Source of the DNA: a virus
Reading direction: 5' to 3' (one strand)
Length of the DNA: 64,000 bases
Virus record (IMG/VR): IMGVR_UViG_3300036401_000102
Location: 1 to 64,000 of that record
The notes under the pieces are model-generated. The model saw nothing but the letters and a program-made list of their open reading frames with translations. It did not search any database and had not been told where the DNA came from. Position 1 is the first letter of the stretch. Every line of letters begins with the position of its first letter. Position numbers and translations under genes: made by a program. Below, in pieces: positions 48,202 to 56,191 of the stretch.

Positions 48202-48639
48202 ATGTTCGGACCATTCAAGTTTGATTTGGAACCGGGGCGAAATTGGCGCGATCATGCGTCGAACGCTGCGGATTGGGATGTGTGGGATAAGGCGTGGCGT
48301 CACAAACTCGGATGGCGTGCTGGCCTCCGCATCTGGGGCAAGACGAACGTGCCGCGATCACGGGTGTTAATATCCCGACACTGGCCACATCGTCTCTGCT
48401 GGACGTGGTCGCTTTGGGTTGGGTTGTGGCGCAATGGATATGATGGTCCGCGCCGCGTCTCGTTCGTTGTGTCAAGGCAATGGCGCCATGCTGAAATGTG
48501 GCTATGGTTCGGATACGCGCGCTTATCTTGGCAGGATTCAACGTGGATGGTTGCGGTTGGCCCGACGTACAAACCGAATGCGCCAAAAATATACTGGAAG
48601 CATCATCTCCAGAACGCAGAACCAGCGGGCAGCGCGTGA
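48202..48639 (+). CDS. Trp-rich hypothetical protein, 145 aa
   Basis: MFGPFKFDLEPGRNWRDHAS start, about 19 tryptophans in 145 residues, and many aromatic/basic pairs. Such Trp-rich small proteins appear in phages without known role. Base use is somewhat more A/T-rich than the terminase gene, suggesting an accessory insertion between terminase and portal. Confidence 0.55.
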   Translation: MFGPFKFDLEPGRNWRDHASNAADWDVWDKAWRHKLGWRAGLRIWGKTNVPRSRVLISRHWPHRLCWTWSLWVGLWRNGYDGPRRVSFVVSRQWRHAEMWLWFGYARLSWQDSTWMVAVGPTYKPNAPKIYWKHHLQNAEPAGSA

Positions 48640-48645
48640 CGACTG

Positions 48646-48969
48646 ATGTCCCTCTCAGAACGCCAACTCATAGCCGACATGACGCAGGCGTTCGACGCAC
48701 TGGGGCCGCTGGCGCGCGAGGCTGTGGCTGCCTCGCCGATAGAGATCACGGTCGGGGACATGCTCACTGCATGGGCGCGGGCAAATCCTGGCATGATCTG
48801 CGTCAACGGCGCGACGCAGCCTCGGAACAAGTGGCCGCTCTCGGATCCTGCCGTTGACGCCAGCGTTGCCGCGTTCGTGCGCGACGCCGTCAAACGCAAG
48901 ATGGGCAAGCCCGCCGAGGCGTTCGTGCTCCGGCCAATTGTAAAACGGCGCCGTTTGGTGCAAACGTAG
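48646..48969 (+). CDS. Hypothetical protein, 107 aa
   Basis: Helical N-terminus (RQLIADMTQAFDALGPLARE) and a basic end (RDAVKRKMGKPAEAFV). Located between terminase and portal. No family recognised. Confidence 0.55.
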   Translation: MSLSERQLIADMTQAFDALGPLAREAVAASPIEITVGDMLTAWARANPGMICVNGATQPRNKWPLSDPAVDASVAAFVRDAVKRKMGKPAEAFVLRPIVKRRRLVQT

Positions 48970-48994
48970 CGCTCCCGCCGTGGAGCACCGCCCG

Positions 48995-50653
48995 ATGGCC
49001 GACAATACCGCGCCGACCGTGAACACCCGAACGGCGCCCGTGACGGTGCCGGTCCGGACCCCCGACGCGCTCAATCAGATGTCCTGGGGCGCCATCCCGG
49101 TGATGACGAACGCGGCGACGTTCGCCGAGATCGGCAATTCCGGCCTCAAGGCGTTCGCCGGCTACGTCCGGGAAGAGTTCCTGCCCCAACTCGTCGGGCG
49201 GCAGGCGGCGCGCGTCTACCGCGAGATGCAGGACAATAGCCCGGTCGTCGGCGGCATCCTGTTCGCGATCAAGGCAGCGATGCGCAAGGTCGAGTGGCGG
49301 TCGGTGCCGCCGAACGACAGCGGCGCGGCGCAGGAAATGGCTGACTTCGCCGACTCGCTCCGCAACGACATGTCCATCACGTGGGAGGACCATGTCGACG
49401 AAACGCTGTCGATGTTGACCTACGGCTACGCGCCGCACGAGATCAACTACAAGCGCCGCATGGGCCGCACGCCCGGCGCCGATCCGCAGAGCCCAGGCCG
49501 CAACCTGCCCAAAAGCGAATACGATGACGGCAAGATCGGCTGGCGATCGATGCCGGTGCGCGGGCAGGACACAGTCCTGAAATGGTTCTTCGATCAGAAC
49601 GGCGAGATCAAGGGGATGACGCAGCAGCCATGGACCGGGCCGGTGGTCGACATCCCGATCGAGAAGATGCTGCTGTTCCGCACCAACACGTACAAGAACA
49701 ATCCCGAGTCGCGCTCGCTGCTGCGCTCGGCCTACCGCTCCTACTGGTTCATCAAGCGCATGGAGGAACAGGAAGCGATCATGCTGGAGCGCATGAACGG
49801 CGTACCTGTGATCCGCGTGCCGGCGCAGCTCCTGGCCGATGCGTCTGCAGGCATCTCCGAAGCGGTCGCAGCGCTGAACGCGTACAAGGCTATCGTGGTC
49901 AATATCCGCGTCGATGAACAGATGGGGCTGTTGCTGCCGTCCTCGGTCTACGAAGGAGCGAACGGCCCTTCAAACATTCCGCAGTATAGCTTTGAACTCG
50001 TCACGCCGAAGCAGGGCCGCGCCACGGTCAACGCGAACGAGACGATCACGCGGCACCAGACCAACATGATGACGTCGATGTTGGCCGACTTCATCCAGCT
50101 TGGGCACTCGGCGCGTGGCACGCAGGGCACGTCGACGAACAAGATCGACATGTTCTATGGGGCGATCGAGGGGTTCCTGAACGCGAACGCCGCGATTTAC
50201 AATCGGCATGCGCTGCCGCGTGTGTGGGATCTGAACGGGCTGGACTTCGATTTGAAGCCCACGTTCGAGCCCGACATGGCGACGCGGCTCGACCTCGACG
50301 TGCTGAGCAACTTCATCCTGCGGCTTTCGCAATCAGGCATGCCGCTATTCCCGAACGACGAACTGCAGTCCTACCTGCTCGACGCGGCCGGCATTCCGGA
50401 CGTGACCGACCCGATGGCGCTGGAAGCGGCCGGGCTCACTCCCGAACTGATCGAGCAGCAGTCCGAGCTTGCGCTCAACCCGCCGCCGCCTCCCCCGATA
50501 CCGGGCCAGCCGCCCAAGCCTGGGGATAACCCGAACGACCCCCGCGCGACCCTCGAAAAGATCATCCGCTTGTCAATCGCGCGCCGAATGCACAGAATGG
50601 CTGGGCCTCGGTTCGGGATCACCACGAAGAGGCACAAGCACGGGGCATCCTGA
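48995..50653 (+). CDS. Portal protein (DUF935 / Mu gp29-like)
   Basis: 552 residues. Typical portal blocks: VYREMQDNSPVVGGILFAIK, MLTYGYAPHEINYKRR, YWFIKRMEEQEAIMLERMNG, NETITRHQTNMMTSMLADFI and a Pro-rich C-terminus (NPPPPPPIPGQPPKPG). Forms the dodecameric DNA channel at one capsid vertex. GGAG ten bases before the ATG; a GTG five codons earlier is possible. It is followed by the Mu F-like gene after several tiny genes, an expected pair. Confidence 0.9.
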   Translation: MADNTAPTVNTRTAPVTVPVRTPDALNQMSWGAIPVMTNAATFAEIGNSGLKAFAGYVREEFLPQLVGRQAARVYREMQDNSPVVGGILFAIKAAMRKVEWRSVPPNDSGAAQEMADFADSLRNDMSITWEDHVDETLSMLTYGYAPHEINYKRRMGRTPGADPQSPGRNLPKSEYDDGKIGWRSMPVRGQDTVLKWFFDQNGEIKGMTQQPWTGPVVDIPIEKMLLFRTNTYKNNPESRSLLRSAYRSYWFIKRMEEQEAIMLERMNGVPVIRVPAQLLADASAGISEAVAALNAYKAIVVNIRVDEQMGLLLPSSVYEGANGPSNIPQYSFELVTPKQGRATVNANETITRHQTNMMTSMLADFIQLGHSARGTQGTSTNKIDMFYGAIEGFLNANAAIYNRHALPRVWDLNGLDFDLKPTFEPDMATRLDLDVLSNFILRLSQSGMPLFPNDELQSYLLDAAGIPDVTDPMALEAAGLTPELIEQQSELALNPPPPPPIPGQPPKPGDNPNDPRATLEKIIRLSIARRMHRMAGPRFGITTKRHKHGAS

Positions 50654-50790
50654 TGCTCGCATATCTCCGGCAGATGCACGTCCTCGAAGACCGCATGACG
50701 TTCGTGCGGAGACTGTTCCGGGCCTATCGCCGTGAGCGCCGTCCGCTGGACGATCCGTTCCGGCGGCATCGCATGCGGAGGTGCTTCTGA
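50653..50790 (+). CDS. Small basic protein, 45 aa
   Basis: Frame MLAYLRQMHVLEDRMTFVRR ending RRCF, 15 arginines in 45 residues. TGATG overlaps at both ends, linking portal and the next tiny gene. Could be a capsid-associated basic peptide; unknown. Confidence 0.45.
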   Translation: MLAYLRQMHVLEDRMTFVRRLFRAYRRERRPLDDPFRRHRMRRCF

Positions 50791-50999
50791 TGAAGAACCG
50801 GGTAATCACGACGCTGATGAGCCGGGCCGTGATGTCTTCCGAGATCGCTTTCGCCATGGACTCACACCGCAAGGACGATATCGAGCGCGTGCAGTTCGGC
50901 GGCGCCCGCAACCGAGCCGCTCCCGGTCAAGGCGAGTGCCGCATCAACGAGCACTCCAGCCTCAAGAAGCGGATGCGCGCCGCGCGGCGGGGCATGTGA
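50790..50999 (+). CDS. Small hypothetical protein, 69 aa
   Basis: MKNRVITTLMSRAVMSSEIA start with GGAGGTGCTTCTG upstream (a good ribosome site). Basic C-terminus (SLKKRMRAARRGM). Overlaps both neighbours by one base. Unknown. Confidence 0.5.
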   Translation: MKNRVITTLMSRAVMSSEIAFAMDSHRKDDIERVQFGGARNRAAPGQGECRINEHSSLKKRMRAARRGM

Positions 51000-51097
51000 T
51001 GTGGTGGTGGCTCATTGTGCTGCCCGTCGCCGTGCCTCTTGCGATCTATCTCGCGGGCGTCGTGTGCGTGCTGGTCGACAGGTGGACACCTGTATGA
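50999..51097 (+). CDS. Membrane peptide, 32 aa
   Basis: MWWWLIVLPVAVPLAIYLAG followed by one more hydrophobic turn and DRWTPV: a single membrane helix. Start overlaps the upstream stop (TGATG). Small size makes it uncertain, but the overlap is regular in this stretch. Confidence 0.4.
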   Translation: MWWWLIVLPVAVPLAIYLAGVVCVLVDRWTPV

Positions 51098-51120
51098 ACG
51101 CCAACAAAGGATCGTGACCC

Positions 51121-51312
51121 ATGAAATTCGCCCTTGCGCTGATCGCCATCCTGATACCCACGCTGGCCGGTGCCGATTCGTTCTACCCGGCATGCCTCAA
51201 ACCGGACGGTGACTGGCTCCACGGCGTGACGCGCAAGGAATGTGTCAGCAAGGATCTGCGTGGCCGGTGGTACGGCGCCAAGACGATGCGCGCCGTCAGG
51301 CACGTGTGGTGA
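51121..51312 (+). CDS. Small secreted protein, 63 aa
   Basis: MKFALALIAILIPTLAGADS is a clean Sec signal peptide (cut near AGA-DS), AAAGGATC before the ATG. The mature part has two Cys (YPACLKPDG, KECVSKDLRG) and is basic. Exported phage protein of unknown role. Confidence 0.55.
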   Translation: MKFALALIAILIPTLAGADSFYPACLKPDGDWLHGVTRKECVSKDLRGRWYGAKTMRAVRHVW

Positions 51313-51395
51313 ATATCATCCTCGCCGACGTCGGCCCGCTGATCCTGCTCGCGGCGATCTGCATATTCGGCGGCATCGCGGTGTTACGGCCGTGA
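51309..51395 (+). CDS. Membrane peptide, 28 aa
   Basis: GTG start overlapping the preceding stop; one hydrophobic helix (NIILADVGPLILLAAICIFG). Real mainly by its regular overlaps with both neighbours. Confidence 0.35.
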   Translation: MNIILADVGPLILLAAICIFGGIAVLRP

Positions 51396-51544
51396 AGGCG
51401 GCGGCCCTCGTCACAGCAATCGGGACTGTCGTGGCCGCCTACCTCACGCGCGGGGAATGGTTCATCGCTGGGACAATATGCGCCGTGGGCGCCATTGCGT
51501 GCCGCCTGATGCTGACGCCGCACTACGGCAGCGAAGGCGGCTGA
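51392..51544 (+). CDS. Small membrane protein, 50 aa
   Basis: GTG start overlapping the preceding stop (GTGA). Two hydrophobic helices (about 4-17 and 23-40) and a short HYGSEGG tail. Last of the chain of tiny genes after the portal gene. Confidence 0.4.
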   Translation: MKAAALVTAIGTVVAAYLTRGEWFIAGTICAVGAIACRLMLTPHYGSEGG

Positions 51545-51731
51545 CAAGGGTGCGAAGAATCGATGCAACTCTCCGCAGGGAGAAGACCATCCCAGCAGCA
51601 AGCTAACTGCTGAACAGGTTATTTGCATCCGCGCCGACAAGAGGCTTCAAAGAGAAATAGCAGCGGACTACGGCGTAGCCCCAAATACGGTTAGCAGGAT
51701 AAAGAGCAAGAAGCGTTGGGCTCATATTTGA
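51545..51731 (+). pseudogene. Remnant of an HNH-type gene's C-terminal HTH
   Basis: The frame ending at 51731 reads KLTAEQVICIRADKRLQREI, then AADYGVAPNTVS and a KRWAHI end, the helix-turn-helix tail usually found at the C-terminus of homing HNH endonucleases. There is no ATG, GTG or TTG in this frame after its upstream stop, and no HNH part, so it looks like a decayed leftover. The rest of 51545-51835 shows no gene. Confidence 0.55.
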
Positions 51732-51835
51732 GTATCGTCTTTCGCTGACCGTGAATCTCAGATAGAACCGCTGCCACCGTATCCGCCAGCGCCGCCTCCG
51801 ATATGCAAGGGGTGCTGATTAGAGGTGGCGCATCC

Positions 51836-51985
51836 ATGTCCGTTAACGGGCATCCCGTTACGCGGTCTGACATTGCCGTCATCGCAGTCGTTGCATTGTG
51901 GGCGTGGGGAGTCGGGTTCGGCATGGGTATGTATGCCGCCAAAATAGGGTTTCTCGAAACCAAGATTGAACAGAGTCGTCAGTGA
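51836..51985 (+). CDS. Small membrane protein, 49 aa
   Basis: MSVNGHPVTRSDIAVIAVVA start, one membrane helix rich in Trp/Gly (ALWAWGVGFGMGMYAA) and a short charged end. AGAGGTGG upstream. Unknown role. The 103 bases after it hold only a weak CCGAAC/GTTCGG hairpin. Confidence 0.5.
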   Translation: MSVNGHPVTRSDIAVIAVVALWAWGVGFGMGMYAAKIGFLETKIEQSRQ

Positions 51986-52088
51986 TAGGACCGAACGGCG
52001 TTCCGCATTCCCGTGTTCGGCCGTCGTGACAATGGAACACTTAAGCCGTATATGAGTTTGGTCAGCAGCATCGCATAGGGGCTCCAGC

Positions 52089-52469
52089 GTGTTCGGCTAT
52101 CGGAAACCACAGCCGCACCCGCATCGTCTGGATCCGAAGACGGCGGCGCTGCACCGCAAGCTCGACCATCTCATCCGCGCCATGGCGCACATGCAGGAGA
52201 CTTCAATGAGCCAGTACGACGACCTCAAGGCCATCCTCGATGCGCTGCATCAGACGATCGCGGACAACATCGCGGAGCAGAACGTGAAGCTGCAGGCCAT
52301 CGCGGATGCGAATGCGGCCAACGACCCGGAGAAGATCGCCTCCCTGATTCGGCAGGCGACGCAGGACAATGCGGACCTGATCGCCGAGAACACGAAGAGC
52401 AAGGGCGCGGCTGCTGTCGTGGCCGCTGCACCGCCCGCCGCGCCGGCTGCGGTCGACCCGGCCGCCTGA
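52089..52469 (+). CDS. Helical protein with Ala/Pro-rich end, 126 aa
   Basis: GTG start (MFGYRKPQPHPHRLDPKTAA) chosen for codon pattern, but AGGAGACTTCA before the ATG at 52206 (MSQYDDLKAILDALHQTIAD) is a stronger ribosome site, giving an 87-residue form; both may be made. The core is a helical bundle, followed by a low-complexity VAAAPPAAPAAVDPAA end. Ends at a strong terminator. Confidence 0.6.
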   Translation: MFGYRKPQPHPHRLDPKTAALHRKLDHLIRAMAHMQETSMSQYDDLKAILDALHQTIADNIAEQNVKLQAIADANAANDPEKIASLIRQATQDNADLIAENTKSKGAAAVVAAAPPAAPAAVDPAA

Positions 52470-52491
52470 CCGACTCGCGGCTCGATCAACC

Positions 52492-52519
52492 GGCCGGGGC
52501 TTCGGCCTCGGCCATTTTC
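52492..52519 (+). terminator. Rho-independent terminator with UUCG loop
   Basis: GGCCGGGGC-TTCG-GCCTCGGCC: nine pairs (one G-T) around a UUCG tetraloop, followed by ATTTTC. Lies 22 bases after the helical protein gene and just before the next ribosome site. Confidence 0.75.
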
Positions 52520-52533
52520 ATTTGGAGGATGCG

Positions 52534-52836
52534 ATGAACTGGCTACCTGACGGCAAGGATGCGGTGAAGGCGGACCTCGGCGGCGGGCGCGTGGCGCGGA
52601 TCGGGCGCAAGCGCGATAGCTGGGTGGCGCGAATCACTGGCGGCGACCCGGGCGGCGGCGCGTGCGGCAACTACCCCACGCTGGAGAACGCCAAGAAGCG
52701 GTTCGAACCTGGCTGGACGCCGGCCGACGACGTCGAATTGATGGCCACGCCCGCCTCGGCGCGCAAGCCAGGGCCACCGGTGAATGTGGCGAAGGTGTTC
52801 AACGATCAGCTTGCGGTCCGGGCCAAGGCGGCTTAA
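52534..52836 (+). CDS. Hypothetical protein, 100 aa
   Basis: TTTGGAGG five bases before MNWLPDGKDAVKADLGGGRV. The sequence (RIGRKRDSWVARITGGDPGG, ACGNYPTLENAKKRFE) looks like a small beta-sheet protein with a helical, Pro-rich end. Lies between two terminators, so possibly its own transcript. Unknown. Confidence 0.6.
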   Translation: MNWLPDGKDAVKADLGGGRVARIGRKRDSWVARITGGDPGGGACGNYPTLENAKKRFEPGWTPADDVELMATPASARKPGPPVNVAKVFNDQLAVRAKAA

Positions 52837-52873
52837 TCTGGCCTCTGGTGAGCCAGTCGACGGAGACAGGTGA

Positions 52874-52903
52874 AGGGCGTCCTACGGGGCGCCCTTTGCT
52901 TTT
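52874..52903 (+). terminator. Rho-independent terminator
   Basis: AGGGCG pairs with CGCCCT around a 10-base loop, followed by TTGCTTTT. Follows the 100-residue gene by 38 bases. Confidence 0.65.
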
Positions 52904-52950
52904 GGGGCGCCGAAACGGCATTGTGCCAGTTCCAGCGAGATAGTGAGCGC

Positions 52951-53166
52951 ATGATGGACAAAGACCGCGAGGTTCTCGCGATAGCCGAACTCCATACAGA
53001 GCGGATGGGTTCATGGCGGCCGTGGCGTGGCGTCTATGGGCGCGCAGCGCGTCTGGCAAAAGAGGGCAAACTCAAAGAGGCTGGCACAGCATCAATGCCG
53101 CCTCATGTTGTCTACGTGATTACCGGGATGGGTCGCGCTGCAATCTCTCGAAAGACGCAGACATAG
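52951..53166 (+). CDS. Small winged-helix-like protein, 71 aa
   Basis: MMDKDREVLAIAELHTERMG start. RGVYGRAARLAKEGKLKEAG and VVYVITGMGRAAI follow the winged-helix order (recognition helix, then a strand and T-x-x-G-R). A small DNA-binding protein ahead of the Mu F-like gene; target unknown. Confidence 0.55.
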   Translation: MMDKDREVLAIAELHTERMGSWRPWRGVYGRAARLAKEGKLKEAGTASMPPHVVYVITGMGRAAISRKTQT

Positions 53167-53167
53167 C

Positions 53168-54286
53168 ATGGCCCGCATTCGCCCAGCCCGCGCCTACCAG
53201 CGCCGAGACGACCCGGCGATGCTGATTGCCGCGATGGGGCGCCCGGCGATCAGGAAGGCGGTCCGCGAGGCGCTGCGGCATCTTCCTGAGGTGATGGACG
53301 TCAAGCGGGCCAAGACGCTGTACACCGCGGGGCGGTGGCGCGAGATCGCGGACACGATCAACTGGGGCCACTTCCGGGAGGTGCTCAAGGCGGCGTTTGA
53401 GCGGATCGCGCAGGTCTTCGAAGCCGGCGCGCGGCACGGGACGCGCAAGATCAACGCGGTCCATGCTCGGCGGGGCCGCAAGGTGCGGTTCCAGAAGATC
53501 AGCACGGCCGATCCTGTGCCCGTCGAGGGCATCATGAAGCTGTTCGGGCCTGTGGACATCTCCAAGGCGATCGGCGACCGGTTCAACTTCGACCGGTTCG
53601 ACCGGGGCACGCAGGATCTGATTCGCCAGTATCAGGACGACATGATCGCGCAGCTTGAGACCGGTGCGCGCGACACGATCGAGGCCGTGGTGCTGGCCGG
53701 CGCGCAGTCCGGGTTAGGCGCCGACGCGATCGTGGACGACATCCGCGCCGTGATCAATCTCACGGACCGCCAGGCGCAGGCGGTGCTGAACTATCGGCGC
53801 ATGGTGACGGGGCTCGACAGCGGCGCGCTGCAGCGCCAGTTGCGGGATACGCAGTTCGATTCGGCGTTCGCCGCCGCCCAGGATGACGGAACGACGCTCG
53901 ACGCGGCCGTAATTGACGAGATGGTCAGCGCCTACGAGGAAAATTACCTGAACTATCGCGCCGACAGCATTGCGCAGACCGAATCAGTACGCGCCAGCAA
54001 CGCGGGGATCCACGAAGCCTACCGCCAAGCCATCGACCGGGGCGCGCTGCCGAGCGACGCCATCCGCCGGTTCTGGCAAACGTCGATGCTGGAGAACGTG
54101 TGCCCGGTCTGTCTATCAATCCCCGACATGAACCAAGACGGCGTAGAAGTCGGAGCGGACTTCGATAGTATTGACGGGCCGCAGGGTGACCCGCCTGACC
54201 CGCACCCGTTATGCGCGTGCTCGGTCGACGTGGTGACTGACCTAGACAAAGTGCCCGACGACACAACCGATGAGGAAAGCCAGTGA
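53168..54286 (+). CDS. Mu F-like minor head protein
   Basis: 372 residues. The diagnostic C-terminal block is present: SIAQTESVRASNAGIHEAYR, FWQTSMLENVCPVC, then DPPDPHPLCACSVDV, with Cys/His residues for metal binding. An N-terminal helical half (REALRHLPEVMDVKRAKTLY) contacts portal or DNA in relatives. Ejected or head-inner minor protein by family role. Overlaps the next gene by four bases (GTGA). Confidence 0.9.
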   Translation: MARIRPARAYQRRDDPAMLIAAMGRPAIRKAVREALRHLPEVMDVKRAKTLYTAGRWREIADTINWGHFREVLKAAFERIAQVFEAGARHGTRKINAVHARRGRKVRFQKISTADPVPVEGIMKLFGPVDISKAIGDRFNFDRFDRGTQDLIRQYQDDMIAQLETGARDTIEAVVLAGAQSGLGADAIVDDIRAVINLTDRQAQAVLNYRRMVTGLDSGALQRQLRDTQFDSAFAAAQDDGTTLDAAVIDEMVSAYEENYLNYRADSIAQTESVRASNAGIHEAYRQAIDRGALPSDAIRRFWQTSMLENVCPVCLSIPDMNQDGVEVGADFDSIDGPQGDPPDPHPLCACSVDVVTDLDKVPDDTTDEESQ

Positions 54287-54501
54287 CCGACTGGAGCCGC
54301 ATGGAGCGTCACGTTCGGTACAACAAGATTGCCGGGCGCGTCCGCATTCTCGCGGTTCTCGTCATGGCGCCGGAGGTCTATGCTGCCGTCAAATATCATT
54401 TTCCGATTTGGGACGACCTCGCAATGCCGCTGACGTTGGCCATCCACCAAGTCGGTGCGTTCATCCAGCGTCACACGGACATGTATAGGACAGACATATG
54501 A
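54283..54501 (+). CDS. Small hypothetical protein, 72 aa
   Basis: GTG start overlapping the Mu F-like stop. MTDWSRMERHVRYNKIAGRV; one hydrophobic segment (ILAVLVMAPEVYAAV) in a mixed sequence. Unknown; co-translated with its neighbours. Confidence 0.5.
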   Translation: MTDWSRMERHVRYNKIAGRVRILAVLVMAPEVYAAVKYHFPIWDDLAMPLTLAIHQVGAFIQRHTDMYRTDI

Positions 54502-54674
54502 CCCGCGTCATCACCGCCAACGTGAATAGTTTCATGCCAAATATCATCGTGCATATTCGGCTGACCGGCCTGCGTACGCTTGCGTTTCGCCTCTGGCTCG
54601 GGCGCATCGTGCTGCGTCTGGGATGCCATATTATCGGATGCGGCGTGGTGTTCGAAAACGGGAGCGACCAATGA
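54498..54674 (+). CDS. Small basic/hydrophobic protein, 58 aa
   Basis: MTRVITANVNSFMPNIIVHI start, ATGA overlap at both ends. Alternating hydrophobic and Arg residues (RLTGLRTLAFRLWLGRIVLR) suggest an amphipathic or membrane-associated helix. Unknown. Confidence 0.5.
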   Translation: MTRVITANVNSFMPNIIVHIRLTGLRTLAFRLWLGRIVLRLGCHIIGCGVVFENGSDQ

Positions 54675-54844
54675 CCGGACAGAAGAAAGAACAACCAATC
54701 CGCTATATTCAGTGGGGCCAATTCCGCTACAACAAAATGGCATCACAGGATCTCGCGCCGGCCGACGACCGGATTGCGTCGGCGCTTGAAACGTTCTTTA
54801 AGGTGAACGGGAATTCAATCGTTCCAACGGAGCGCGGGCGATGA
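54671..54844 (+). CDS. Small hypothetical protein, 57 aa
   Basis: MTGQKKEQPIRYIQWGQFRY start. Overlaps the preceding and the XkdF-like gene by four bases each. No recognised domain. Confidence 0.5.
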   Translation: MTGQKKEQPIRYIQWGQFRYNKMASQDLAPADDRIASALETFFKVNGNSIVPTERGR

Positions 54845-55497
54845 CCAAGCAGATGACGCCGCAGGAGATGATGGAAGCCTTCGCGCTGATGCAGAGCGCG
54901 ATGGCCAAGATCGGCGCGCAACTGCTCAAAGACGCCACGGTCGGCGACGTGCATGTGGCAACCAGCGGGAAGGGCAAGAAGCCCGCGCCTGTGGTCGGCG
55001 GCAAGGAGCCGGGTGACAAAGAACCCGATGACGACCCGGACGATAAGGGCGGCGACCACCGCCCCGTTGCCGGCGGCGACCTCGCGAAGTTCGATCTCCA
55101 CTTCACGATCACCAAGGCCGAGCCCGATCAACAGCGCGTCTGGGGCTGGGCCAGCGTGTCCCAGATCGGCGACTACGTCGTGATCGACAAGCAGGGCGAC
55201 ATCATCCCGATCGCAGAGCTGGAAAAGGCGGCATACGACTTCATCCTGCACAGCCGCGCGCAGGGCGACATGCACAGCAAGTTCGACGTTGGCCGATCGA
55301 TCGAGTCGATGGTGTTCACGCCGGAGAAGGAAGCGGCTGGCATCATGGCGAAAGACGAGAACGGGAAGTCAATTTTTGGTTGGTGGATTGGCTTTCAGGT
55401 CGATGACCCGGCCGTGTGGGCTGATTACAGGAAGGGCATTCGCCCAGAATTCTCAATCGGCGGGCGAAGCGGGTGGGAGGGCGACGGCTCAGCCTGA
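54841..55497 (+). CDS. XkdF-type head maturation protease domain protein
   Basis: 218 residues. After a helical, acidic linker (to about 80) comes the XkdF/Peptidase_S78_2 domain: RVWGWASVSQIGDYVVIDKQ, GDIIPIAELEKAAYDFILHS, GDMHSKFDVG, then WWIGFQVDDPAVW and FSIGGRSG. Members cleave scaffold and capsid during head maturation. The protein stops right after FSIGG, where relatives usually continue into a scaffold part; that part appears separately at 57588-58469. Confidence 0.85.
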   Translation: MTKQMTPQEMMEAFALMQSAMAKIGAQLLKDATVGDVHVATSGKGKKPAPVVGGKEPGDKEPDDDPDDKGGDHRPVAGGDLAKFDLHFTITKAEPDQQRVWGWASVSQIGDYVVIDKQGDIIPIAELEKAAYDFILHSRAQGDMHSKFDVGRSIESMVFTPEKEAAGIMAKDENGKSIFGWWIGFQVDDPAVWADYRKGIRPEFSIGGRSGWEGDGSA

Positions 55498-55635
55498 CCC
55501 CAAGGAACACGTTCCTATTGCGGAACGCGCGGCGGAAGTCCTAGCATTGCGTCACTCAGGCGGCCGTTCGCGGTTGTTTCCTCAGCCCCCCAGCCCGCAG
55601 CGGCGGGCGGTCGCCTGGGCCTCGCGCGGGGCTTC

Positions 55636-56043
55636 ATGAAGATAGGACTGCTTTTTCAGGCGTTCAGCGGTCGATGCATCTATTGCAAATGCATGACGGT
55701 AATCGGCGCAGTCCACGAGATGGCGCGCAATCGTCTCAAGAGCCACGCAGCCACCAAGGACCATGACACGCCATTCGCGCGCGGCGGGGTGAGGAACGCG
55801 AACAACGAGGTGTTGTCGTGCCATCGCTGCAATGTCGTCAAGGGCGACATGACCGGCCCCGAATTTCTGGAATTCCGCAAGACGGGTCGGCTCGCGGCGA
55901 GTTACATTGCGTATCTGGAGCGGTCGCTCGCGGAGCGAGGCGGCTTTGCAATCAATGGAGCGGCGCATGAGCGAGTTCACGATAGGGCGGGTGGCATTCG
56001 GGCCAGCGCCAGCATTGTCGATGCCGTTCCGGACCCTAGTTGA
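55636..56043 (+). CDS. HNH endonuclease
   Basis: 135 residues. GRCIYCKCMT is the first knuckle; ATKDHDTPFARGGVRNANNE with LSCHRCNVVKGDMT completes the HNH. Sits in a block that separates the XkdF-like gene from the scaffold gene, consistent with a mobile insertion. Its end overlaps the next gene by 77 bases. A GCCCGC-AGCG-GCGGGC hairpin precedes it. Confidence 0.85.
   Translation: MKIGLLFQAFSGRCIYCKCMTVIGAVHEMARNRLKSHAATKDHDTPFARGGVRNANNEVLSCHRCNVVKGDMTGPEFLEFRKTGRLAASYIAYLERSLAERGGFAINGAAHERVHDRAGGIRASASIVDAVPDPS
55948..55960 (+). promoter_or_regulatory. Leader-like motif GCAATCAATGGAG
   Basis: One mismatch to the recurring leader; GGAG six bases before the ATG at 55967. The only copy seen in the structural half of the window, and it lies in the inserted block. 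Confidence 0.45.
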
Positions 56044-56191
56044 ACCGCAACTCGGTCCTGATGAACTCGCCCGCCGCATCCGCGCTCTCACGCCAGCCAT
56101 GCGGATGAAGGCGATTGAGGCACTCGGCAATCTCATGTGCATGCACTGCGGCAGCGACGATCCGAAGTGCCAATGTTGGAACGACGAATGA
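55967..56191 (+). CDS. Small Cys-rich-end protein, 74 aa
   Basis: MSEFTIGRVAFGPAPALSMP start behind the leader-like motif. Helical middle (PDELARRIRALTPAMRMKAI) and a metal-site-like end (LMCMHCGSDDPKCQCWNDE). ATGA overlap with the next gene. Unknown role. Confidence 0.55.
   Translation: MSEFTIGRVAFGPAPALSMPFRTLVEPQLGPDELARRIRALTPAMRMKAIEALGNLMCMHCGSDDPKCQCWNDE

Noticed and set aside
23227-55515. Palindrome GGAACGTGTTCC at 23227 and its reverse-complement context at 55504
   Set aside because: Two matches of about 14 bases are expected by chance in 64 kb, and the contexts (inside a gene end versus an intergenic gap) differ.
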